Shown here in pieces: positions 1 through 6,079 of a stretch of DNA of 10,552 nt; position 1 is the first letter of the stretch; every line of letters begins with the position of its first letter. This DNA comes from Candidatus Caldipriscus sp. T1.2 (GTDB lineage: Bacteria; Hydrothermota; Hydrothermia; LBFQ01), in assembly GCA_000980735.1 (NCBI GenBank), contig LBFQ01000001.1, positions 1,551 through 12,102 on the forward strand, written 5' to 3'. The notes beneath the pieces were generated by a model. The model searched no databases. It saw only the letters and a list, made by a program, of their open reading frames with translations, and was not told where the DNA came from. A program made the translations under genes and the position numbers.

Positions 1-613
1 TGAAAAGTTTGGCCCTTTTGTATATTTCCGGATCATCGGTTAAAATGTACCCCCCTTCCCCCGTTGATAGGTTCTTATTGGCAAAGGTGCTAAAGGCCCC
101 TATTTTCCCCCATGTTCCCGCAAATTTTCCCTTATAAAATGCCCCATGCGCATGGGATGCATCCTCTATCAAAATTAAGCCCCTATTCTCGCAAAGCTCC
201 TTGATCTCATCAACGAAAAGGGAATAACCCGCATAATTTACATACACAACCCCGGAAACATCTTTATCCAAAACCTTCTCAATTTCTTCCGCGGAGATTA
301 CCGGATAATTCAAGGAGTGAATATCGGAAAATACCGGTTCCAAATTGAGGAAAACCAAGGCGTTGACCGTTGCCACAAAAGTTAGCGAAGGTACTATCAC
401 CTTTCTTTGCAAATTTGCGGAACGGTAAGCGGCCAAAAGGGCCGAGGTTCCAGTGTTGAAGGATAAAGCAAAATTAACCCCGTAAAATTCCCTTAGAGCC
501 CTTTCATACTCCTCCGTTTTTGGTCCCATGGATACCCATTTGCTTCTCAATACCTCCAAAACTTCCCTCTCTTCATCCTCATCCCAATTCAACTCAAAAA
601 GGGGGATCTTCAT
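1..613 (-). CDS. DegT/DnrJ/EryC1/StrS-family PLP-dependent aminotransferase, C-terminus off the left edge
   Basis: This is the first 204 residues of a fold-type-I aminotransferase of the nucleotide-sugar (DegT/DnrJ/EryC1/StrS) family, which usually runs to about 370 residues. Visible landmarks are the N-terminal SKWVSMGP segment (family pattern 'sGWltqGP'), the cofactor-phosphate motif NTGTSALLAA near 53-62, IEDASHAHGA near 149-158 with Asp151 placed to contact the pyridine nitrogen, and FANKNLSTGEGG near 177-188 with Lys180 as the expected Schiff-base lysine. Family members transfer an amino group from glutamate or glutamine to a keto-sugar nucleotide in the cytoplasm. The sugar cannot be told from this part. 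The ATG overlaps the thiL stop as ATGA and has no strong ribosome binding site, so translation is probably coupled to thiL. The link to a thiamine gene is likely only positional. Family assignment is secure; substrate is unknown. Confidence 0.9.
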   Translation of the reverse strand, partial: MKIPLFELNWDEDEEREVLEVLRSKWVSMGPKTEEYERALREFYGVNFALSFNTGTSALLAAYRSANLQRKVIVPSLTFVATVNALVFLNLEPVFSDIHSLNYPVISAEEIEKVLDKDVSGVVYVNYAGYSLFVDEIKELCENRGLILIEDASHAHGAFYKGKFAGTWGKIGAFSTFANKNLSTGEGGYILTDDPEIYKRAKLF

Positions 614-1567
614 CTAAAGTGCTGCCAACCCAAGGGTGGGATCTTGTTTCCCTTTATATCAAATACACCAACTTCCCCAAGCCTCACCTCACCTATGTGT
701 GTGAATTTTAGATCTTGCAAGATTTTCGCATACTCCTTGGGTGCGGTTATGATAAGCTCGTACTCTTCCCCGCTCGATAAGACAATTTCGTAAGGATCCT
801 TGTTCATGTTCTCCGCAACGAACTTTACGGAATCCTTTATTGGTATTGCGCCTGGGTCAATATATAGGCCCATTTGGGATGCCTTGGCTATCCTCCACAG
901 GTCCATCGCCAAGCCGTCGGAAACATCAATGGCGGAGATGACATTTATGCCCTCCGCCCTCACCCTCAAAGCCTCCTTTATTTGGGTTCCGGGGAGGAAA
1001 CCTTCATCCTCGTTTCCCTAAACCACCATTCATAACCTTTAGCCTTCAGTTCCTGACCCAAGAAAAATGCCTTTACCCTACCAAATTCCCCCGTCACGAA
1101 CACAAAGGTCCCCATCCTTGGCACCATCCCTCCTCCAAGCGGTCCCCCTTCTTCACTTCCCCCAAAACCGTTATGGTTATTGAAAGGGAACTTCCCCTAC
1201 TTATATTCCCACCCAGAAGATCCACGCAGTATTCCTTTAACAAGGCCTCAAAACCTTTATAAATCTCCTTTAACCTTTCAAGGTTTTTCTCGTTCGTTTC
1301 AACGTTCACGAGTATCCCCAAGGGTTCCCCACCCATAGCCGCTATGTCGGAAAGCGCCCCAGCGAGGGCCCTGTGCCCAATCTCCTCGGGTCTAAGCAAG
1401 GAAAAGGTAAAATGTACCCCCTCAACGGATGTATCAACGCTCACTATGAGATCCTTGGACGGGTTTTCCTTTAAAACCGCGCAATCATCCCCAACACCCA
1501 AAACCACCCTGGGCCCGTAATTTCTAAAATTTGAAACCAGCTCCTCTATTATCCTATCTTCCTCCAT
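610..1567 (-). pseudogene. thiL: thiamine-monophosphate kinase, reading frame broken by three homopolymer indels
   Basis: ThiL phosphorylates thiamine monophosphate to thiamine pyrophosphate with ATP in the cytoplasm. The N-terminal part has GVGDDCAVL, VSVDTSVEGVHF, LSDIAAMGGEP and LLGGNISRG; the C-terminal part has AIDVSDGLAMDL, SSGEEYELI and a terminal GWQHF, all family hallmarks. Full span (958 bp, about 319 codons) fits a normal ThiL, but the frame is lost between about 980 and 1130. Best reconstruction: one surplus G at 1128-1130 (restores DGAKDGDL), one surplus T at 1104-1106 (restores GDLVFVTGEFG) and one missing A at 981-983 (restores SPEPKIKEAL). All are in short homopolymers, so sequencing or assembly error is as likely as true decay. 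The ATG at 1567 is preferred over a TTG at 1594 because GAGGGGA lies just upstream. It overlaps the foldase stop by 14 bp and ends in an ATGA overlap with the aminotransferase. Identity is very sure; functional state is not. Confidence 0.88.
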
Positions 1568-3617
1568 TCCCCTCTTCTCTAAACTTCTCCTCAAAGACGA
1601 CTATCTTGTAATCCTTCTTTATCTGCTCAAGAACCTGCTCGTAAAGGGCCTTCTCTTTTTCGTACCTCAACTTCTCGCGGATGTAAGACTTTACCTCGTC
1701 AAAGGGCTTTACCCTCTCATTTATCTTCTCCAAAACCCTATAAACTGCCCAGTTCCCATCGTTGAGCTTTCCTATGCTCCAAACCTTCAAGGGTTTCTTC
1801 CATGCTTCCTTAAACAGGTCAGGCTCCTTGTCGGGGGTAAGGAAGGCAAATCCCCCAGCCATACCTTCTCCCGTGTAAATGGATGTTTTCCTTACGAATT
1901 CCCTGAGATTGTTTTCGTTCTTTATTGAAGATACCTTAGATAGGACCCTGCGGGCGGAATCCCTCGTAGGTACTACCACCCTCTGTACCCTGATCCTTGC
2001 CATCTCCTTAAACTCCTTATCCTTGTTCTTCTCGTAATACTCCTTAATCTCATTGTCGGAAACGGAAACCTTACTCTTTACGAGGACATCATAGAGGCGC
2101 AAGAGCATGGCATCCCTGTAAGAATCCCTTAGGCGTTTGAAGAATGGGTAATGGAGGTAATACCTCCTAAACTCCGCCTCCGAAACCTCCAAGATCTCCT
2201 GAACCATAATGTCATTTACGAGCTGATAAGCTCCTTTTGGCGATAGATAATAAGACCTATACCTTGCGGGCATCTTGTTTAGTCTATCCTCAAAATCCGC
2301 CTTTGTGATGGCCTTGTTTATCTTCTGAATCACCGCAAGGGTTTCGGGCAAGGCTTTTAAGAAGTTCTTCTCCTCCTCCGTTAAAACCTTACCCTCCTCT
2401 TCCTTCTCTTCTTCGCCTTTCCTAGCTTCCGTGGTATCCTCCTTTAAGAAGATCTTAACCCCATAAAACTCCCTCAACCTTTTCTTCTCACTTTCAAAAA
2501 TTTCCCTCTCCTTCTGCCCCTCCACTACTCCCCTCACCATCGTTTTAACCTCATCAAAGCTCCTTATCCTATCCTTCTCCTTGCTCTCAACCTTTATAAC
2601 CATCCAGAGGGTATCCCTCTTGTAAATAAACACGCTTCCCGTGTCCTTTTCGTAAGATGCGTTAAAGATGTCCCTCAAGCTCTCGTAAGTATCGTAAATT
2701 GAGAGCCTTCCCCCAGTTTCAACATCCGCCTTCTCAACGGAAAACTCCTTAACCAGAGAATCTATATTCTTACCCTCTTTAACGTATTTCAAAACCTCCT
2801 CCGCCTTTGCGCTATCTTTTAGGACGATTCTCCTTATATCCACCCTTGCGGGGACCCTATATTGGGACTTGTTGGCGTTGTAATAAGCCAGGAGTTCCTG
2901 ATCCGTGGCCTTTGCTTTCTCCCTAACCCCATACTGATAGTAAGCCTGACGAAGGATGTTTATCTTGTCTAACTCAACCTTTTCCCTCACTTCCTTTGAA
3001 GTGTCAAGGCGCATACTTTCCGCAAGCCTGAGCGCAGCAACTTCTATAGCCAACCTCTCCGCTATCTGTTTTCTACCCTCGGGATTGTCAAACTGGGCCC
3101 TATTAAAGGGTGGTATCTGTTCAATGGCGTAATCTACCATCATAGAGGTTACATAACCCCCATCATATACAACCACCGTGTCGGGGAAGTTCCTCCTGAA
3201 CATCTCCTCAACCGCCTGGGATGCGGATTCGAAGTACTTACCGTTTGGGAACCTTATTGCCAGCTCCTCGTAGAGCTTACCCGCCTCCGCGTAATTTCCC
3301 AAAAGCTCCAAAAGTAAAGCCTTCCTGTATAAAACTTCCTGAGATGCGGGGGAACCCTTCTTAACCTTAACTTTATTCACTAAATCCAGCGCCCTCCTGT
3401 AATCCCTGTACCTGTAGAGGTAAATATCCGCGGAGAGCAGATTCCCCCAATATCCGTCCGCCTTTCTCAGATCGTTGAGGGCTCCCTCGTAATCACCCTT
3501 AAGTTCCTTTAGAAGGGCATTTGTGATCCCCTCATTTTTAACGAACCCATCCTCAACGTACTTACCCGAGCAGGACAGAACAAAAAACAACAAGAAAAAT
3601 CCCATAAACCTCTTCAT
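1554..3617 (-). CDS. SurA/PpiC-like periplasmic foldase lipoprotein with two chaperone-parvulin units
   Basis: This 687-residue protein starts with a lipoprotein signal (MKRF, a hydrophobic run, then VLSC with Cys16 as the lipidated residue; Ser at +2 suggests outer-membrane sorting). Residues 30-140 are helical and TPR-like (GDYEGAL, RDYRRAL, GNYAEAG repeats). A SurA_N-like helical segment at about 150-255 leads into a parvulin domain at 257-345. An acidic linker with EEEKEEE lies at 391-420, then a second helical segment (425-535) and a second parvulin domain (540-632). The two halves look like an internal duplication. Family members help outer-membrane proteins fold and may isomerise prolyl bonds. 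The usual catalytic His of the HIL motif is Arg in both domains (RRIVLK, QRVVVP), so it may act mainly as a chaperone. ATG at 3617 lies 8 bases after a TATAAT box, so the mRNA may be leaderless. It heads the leftward gene cluster. The name SurA/PrsA-like is by domain, not orthology. Confidence 0.8.
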   Translation of the reverse strand: MKRFMGFFLLFFVLSCSGKYVEDGFVKNEGITNALLKELKGDYEGALNDLRKADGYWGNLLSADIYLYRYRDYRRALDLVNKVKVKKGSPASQEVLYRKALLLELLGNYAEAGKLYEELAIRFPNGKYFESASQAVEEMFRRNFPDTVVVYDGGYVTSMMVDYAIEQIPPFNRAQFDNPEGRKQIAERLAIEVAALRLAESMRLDTSKEVREKVELDKINILRQAYYQYGVREKAKATDQELLAYYNANKSQYRVPARVDIRRIVLKDSAKAEEVLKYVKEGKNIDSLVKEFSVEKADVETGGRLSIYDTYESLRDIFNASYEKDTGSVFIYKRDTLWMVIKVESKEKDRIRSFDEVKTMVRGVVEGQKEREIFESEKKRLREFYGVKIFLKEDTTEARKGEEEKEEEGKVLTEEEKNFLKALPETLAVIQKINKAITKADFEDRLNKMPARYRSYYLSPKGAYQLVNDIMVQEILEVSEAEFRRYYLHYPFFKRLRDSYRDAMLLRLYDVLVKSKVSVSDNEIKEYYEKNKDKEFKEMARIRVQRVVVPTRDSARRVLSKVSSIKNENNLREFVRKTSIYTGEGMAGGFAFLTPDKEPDLFKEAWKKPLKVWSIGKLNDGNWAVYRVLEKINERVKPFDEVKSYIREKLRYEKEKALYEQVLEQIKKDYKIVVFEEKFREEGNGGR

Positions 3618-3647
3618 AGGCGGGAATTATAAAGGGGGAATTTCAAC
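3610..3647. repeat. Left copy of a 38-bp direct repeat flanking the accessory island
   Basis: This segment matches 7586-7623 in the same orientation, with 3 mismatches in 38 positions. The last 23 positions (3625-3647 against 7601-7623) are identical. It contains the foldase start codon and its TATAAT box. Similarity stops abruptly after 3647, where the island begins. It marks the left junction of the inserted DNA. Confidence 0.8.
3626..3631 (-). promoter_or_regulatory. -10 box of the foldase gene, probable leaderless promoter
   Basis: On the minus strand a perfect TATAAT ends 8 bases before the ATG at 3617, which would place transcription start at or next to the start codon. There is no Shine-Dalgarno sequence in between. 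A TTGAAA (3641-3646) lies only 9 bases upstream, too close for a standard -35. The box lies inside the direct repeat shared with 7586-7623. Confidence 0.5.
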
Positions 3648-3833
3648 ACGCCGGACGAAAAAGCTCTTTGCCCTGCGTAGGGCTTTTATGCCAATTAGGA
3701 TTGTTCTTTCTGACCCATGCTGTTTTATCACTTGTATGTGTCTTTGTCTATAGGCTCCTTCAATCTGGTAGCCAAAGAGGTGATGTTAGAAAAGTCCTCT
3801 ACGCTCAATCTGCAGGAGTGGGAAAATTATAAA
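3648..3833. other. Gene-poor spacer at the left end of the accessory island
   Basis: No convincing gene is seen here. The segment holds a possible terminator hairpin (3670-3687). A 51-codon open frame on the plus strand (3717-3872) starts directly after a stop, has no clear ribosome binding site, and runs antisense into the end of the endonuclease remnant, so it is not called as a gene. The stretch may be residue of the element that delivered the restriction-modification genes. Confidence 0.4.
3670..3687 (+). terminator. Possible rho-independent terminator
   Basis: GCCCT (3670-3674) and AGGGC (3679-3683) form a 5-bp GC-rich stem around a GCGT loop, followed by TTTT on the plus strand. The T-run is short. 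On the minus strand the stem is followed by AAAGAG and then TTTTT, so it could also stop leftward reading from the endonuclease remnant towards the foldase promoter. No plus-strand gene clearly needs it. Confidence 0.35.
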
Positions 3834-4276
3834 TCAATGCCATCTACTTATTCTCAGTTGGTTGTTGGATAAATTTAGCAATCGCTCTATAACTCTTGAT
3901 CCTTTCAGGGCTGTAATAATTTCTACCCTTGGAGGATAGCCTGTCAAAAGCTTAAACCTAAGAACATCTCCATCTACAATATACTTGAACCTAAAGTCTT
4001 TTCTCCTTTCTCTTCCACCTTTACCAGCCCCAGCACCTCTCCATTTGGCACACAAGTTAAAAGAATAGCGTCAATTCTGTCCGAAAAATGTTTGTGTATA
4101 ACGAGTATAATGTAAGTCAGAGTTATCCTACCATCAGAATATCGAGTAGGTAAGTCTGCGTTAAACATGCCGGGTATAGTATAACTGGTTTGGTTTTTTC
4201 CAACGTTTACAGCACCTTGCCAATCTGCTGGGTTTTGATCTAACGCAGTTTTTATGTCAATATGAACTACACCAAT
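3834..4276 (-). pseudogene. C-terminal half of a split PD-(D/E)xK-type restriction endonuclease gene, with a frameshift
   Basis: Reading leftwards from 4276, the frame gives about 147 residues once a single frameshift is bridged. Adding one T to the TTT run (A run at 3993-3995 on the plus strand) joins VEEKGEKT to FRFKYIVDGD. The opening GVVHIDIKT segment looks like the second half of a PD...(D/E)xK nuclease active site (Asp-Ile-Lys on a hydrophobic strand), followed by a KNQTSYTIPG segment and hydrophobic strands TLTYIILVIH and DAILLTCVPNG. There is no start codon in frame: the codon before 4276 is TAA. This is what is expected if the first part lies on the other side of the tnpB element, at 5876-6079 on the same strand. 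The nuclease assignment is inferred from the active-site pattern and the place beside a methyltransferase; the specific family was not recognised. The product is almost certainly inactive. Confidence 0.62.
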
Positions 4277-4313
4277 TTACATACGAGAGTTTCTCCTCTA
4301 AAATCTAAGCTTG

Positions 4314-5867
4314 ATGTTTGTTAGCCTACAGTTCAAACTTGAAATGAAGAAGGAAGACAAAGAAAAACTCAAAAAGCTGATGCGTAAGCAATCTTCAGCC
4401 ATCCGAGTGGCATACAATATGCTAAGGGATTTGGAAAAAGAGAAAACAAAAAACCCTTATGCCCAAATATACCAAAGACTAAGAAAGCTATTTCCTGAGT
4501 TGCCAACAAAATACATTGATTCAGCCATTTACAAAGCTAAACAATATCCCACAGATAAACCAGTGGTATTTGGAGGTAAAAGGTTTTTTGAAAAACTTTG
4601 CAAAAACCACCTTACGGGAAAAGAAAGAGAAAGACTAAAGAAGCAATGGAAAGAACAAAGACAGGGAACACTTATAAGCATCGGGTCAAAGGTAGATAAA
4701 GGAAACAGGCTAACGAGATTTGAAGACCTAAACGGACAGCTTTGCCTTAGGATTACCATAGGAAATAGAGAATTTATCTATGCAAAAGTGTTAAGAGAAC
4801 CAAGCAATAGCAAAGATAAGTGGATAACCTTTATGATTATGCTTTTGGAAAGCTGGCAAACTCAAAGCTACTTTCCTTACACAGTGGAATTAAAGCTAAG
4901 GAATGGAGAAGTTTATGGAAGTGTATCCTTTGAACTTCCAACACCTGAAGTTAGATACAAAAGAGAGAACGGAGTAATAGCCATAGACACTAATGCATCA
5001 CCCATCCACTTAGCCATAGCAGAAGTCTCAAAAACTGGAGAATTAGTAAGCTATAGGACTATCAGCTTACACCACCTTTTAGGGCTTTCCCAAAACAGCA
5101 AGGACCATCAAGAGTGGATATTAGCCCATCAGATAGTGGATTTAGCCATTCAGAAAGGTAAAGCTATAGCCATAGAGAACCTAAAGAAACTCAAAAGAGG
5201 AATGCGTGGAGATGGGAAAGCTGAGTTAAGAAAAAGACTTCACCAATGGAACGCCAAAAAGTTTTTACAAAAGCTAAAGAGGGTGGCAATGTTAAAGGGA
5301 CTGGAGGTAATAGAAGTTAATCCTGCTTACACATCAATTATTGGCATGCTAAAGTATGCACCGCAGTTAAACATAGACAAAGACATAGCGGGGGCATATG
5401 TAGTAGGGAGAAGGGCATTGGGATTTAAGGAGGATACACCTGAGAATTACGAAAAATTACTAAAGGACAAGGTATATTTGGAGTTTGCTCTGAAGAGATA
5501 TGAAGAGAGGGAAAAGAAACTTGTGGAGCTTATAGAAAAGGAAAGCAACGAATACAAGAGAAACGCATTAAAAAGCGAACTAAAGAATGTAGAGAATGCA
5601 AAGAAGTTATTAATCAATTTTCTACAAAGCCTTCAGGGTAAGCCAAGCTCCTGCAAGGGAGCCGAGGGAAGGAATCCTGAGCAGGGAGAGACTAAAAAGG
5701 TCTCTCAAGTAGCTTGGCAAGTTCTGAGGGTAGCCCTCCTCTTCCCTATCCTTGGAAAGGTCTTGCCAAGAGACCTTTCTCCTCTGAAGCCTATATTGGT
5801 GGAAGGGGTGTGGGATAGGGCGAGGAAGCGGTTAGCTCCTTTAGAGGCTGGAGGGGCGTCCCGATGA
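4314..5867 (+). CDS. tnpB: TnpB, RNA-guided RuvC-type nuclease, variant without the zinc ribbon
   Basis: The 517-residue protein has the TnpB layout. An N-terminal basic helical region begins with VSLQFKLEM. RuvC-I is GVIAIDTNASPIHLAIAEV (Asp near residue 225), RuvC-II is AIAIENLKKL (Glu near 288), and a RuvC-III candidate is NIDKDIAGAYVVGRRALGF (Asp near 355 or 357). Known TnpB proteins use an omega RNA from the element's right end to cut target DNA next to a short motif, helping the element persist. Unusually, the stretch between NPAYTS and RuvC-III lacks the CxxC...CxxC zinc ribbon and instead reads IIGMLKYAPQ. A charged, probably coiled-coil extension (373-440) follows, then a tail whose DNA is full of inverted repeats. 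The ATG at 4314 is chosen over an adjacent TTG at 4311; neither has a strong ribosome binding site. It is convergent with the methylase genes. Confidence 0.85.
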   Translation: MFVSLQFKLEMKKEDKEKLKKLMRKQSSAIRVAYNMLRDLEKEKTKNPYAQIYQRLRKLFPELPTKYIDSAIYKAKQYPTDKPVVFGGKRFFEKLCKNHLTGKERERLKKQWKEQRQGTLISIGSKVDKGNRLTRFEDLNGQLCLRITIGNREFIYAKVLREPSNSKDKWITFMIMLLESWQTQSYFPYTVELKLRNGEVYGSVSFELPTPEVRYKRENGVIAIDTNASPIHLAIAEVSKTGELVSYRTISLHHLLGLSQNSKDHQEWILAHQIVDLAIQKGKAIAIENLKKLKRGMRGDGKAELRKRLHQWNAKKFLQKLKRVAMLKGLEVIEVNPAYTSIIGMLKYAPQLNIDKDIAGAYVVGRRALGFKEDTPENYEKLLKDKVYLEFALKRYEEREKKLVELIEKESNEYKRNALKSELKNVENAKKLLINFLQSLQGKPSSCKGAEGRNPEQGETKKVSQVAWQVLRVALLFPILGKVLPRDLSPLKPILVEGVWDRARKRLAPLEAGGASR

Positions 5868-5880
5868 GGGATTTTTTAGA
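5641..5880 (+). ncRNA. Candidate omega RNA (reRNA) scaffold at the tnpB 3' end
   Basis: Several inverted repeats cluster in the last 230 bases of tnpB: GCTCC/GGAGC (5647-5651 with 5658-5662); a long nested stem of AAAGGTCT/AGACCTTT (5696-5703 with 5771-5778) enclosing CTTGGCAAG/CTTGCCAAG (5713-5721 with 5762-5770); and inside it GAGGG-TAG-CCCTC (5726-5738). The last hairpin is TCCC/GGGA (5859-5871). In characterised TnpB systems the guide RNA scaffold overlaps the tnpB 3' end and its guide is read from flanking DNA. Position and structure fit, but no RNA family was matched, and the pairing also sits inside coding sequence. Confidence 0.45.
5859..5877 (+). terminator. Hairpin plus T-run at the tnpB stop
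   Basis: TCCC (5859-5862) pairs with GGGA (5868-5871) around a GATGA loop that contains the TGA stop of tnpB, and six T follow (5872-5877). It may end the tnpB transcript, or it may be the last hairpin of the omega RNA scaffold. The 4-bp stem is weak for a terminator. Confidence 0.4.
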
Positions 5881-6079
5881 ACAGCCTCAAAACTAAATCC
5901 GCACCTATGGGTGTTGAATTGGGAAATTTGAAAACTGCCGAGGCCCAATTATGAAAAACTCTCTCTGCTCCCATATTAAGGTCGCTTTGTTTGTATCCTT
6001 TCCTTTTTAGCATAAGCGTCTTTATTGTGATAAAATATCTAAACTCTGCTTCTTCAATTTTAACTAATTTCCTTAACAT
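5876..6079 (-). pseudogene. N-terminal half of the split restriction endonuclease gene
   Basis: A 67-codon frame starts at ATG 6079, overlapping the methyltransferase stop by 20 bp, the usual arrangement for the second gene of a restriction-modification operon. It opens with helices (MLRKLVKIEEAEFRYFITIK), followed by an NMGAERVFHNW segment, and ends with STPIGADLVLRLF and a TAA at the edge of the tnpB element. The GADLVLRL strand resembles the first acidic motif of a PD-(D/E)xK nuclease (Asp61). The matching D-I-K motif lies in the remnant at 3834-4276, on the same strand across the element, and the two frames meet in register at a shared TAA. Joined, they would make a protein of about 215 residues, a fair size for a type II enzyme. 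A truncated free-standing small protein is the alternative, but less likely. Confidence 0.6.

Larger units (their letters stand above)
4281..5877 (+). mobile_element. IS200/IS605-type element carrying tnpB only, inserted in the endonuclease gene
   Basis: The segment between the two nuclease half-genes holds a single plus-strand tnpB and no Y1 transposase (tnpA). The left flank ends in TTTAC (4276-4280), of the type that IS200/IS605 elements insert beside (IS608 uses TTAC). A small hairpin, GAGA-GTT-TCTC (4285-4295), follows at once. The right end carries several strong inverted repeats and finishes near TCCC-GATGA-GGGA plus six T (5859-5877). There are no terminal inverted repeats and no target duplication, as expected for this class. 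Exact ends are uncertain by several bases, because joining the flanks still leaves a TAA at the seam. Without tnpA it would need help in trans to move. Confidence 0.6.

Noticed and set aside
3269..3297. CRISPR-like repeat suggested by the 28-bp match with 7520-7547
   Set aside because: There are only two copies, one inside the foldase coding region, and both are explained by the foldase gene relic.
3641..3646. TTGAAA as a -35 box for the foldase promoter
   Set aside because: It is only 9 bases from TATAAT, too close for a sigma-70-type promoter; the -10 box is kept alone.
3717..3872. A 51-codon plus-strand open frame at the left end of the island
   Set aside because: It has no clear ribosome binding site, begins right after a stop, shows no recognisable motif, and overlaps the endonuclease remnant antisense.
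4281..4310. Search for a Y1 transposase gene (tnpA) beside tnpB
   Set aside because: No frame on either strand near the element shows the HUH or catalytic Tyr motifs; only tnpB is present.
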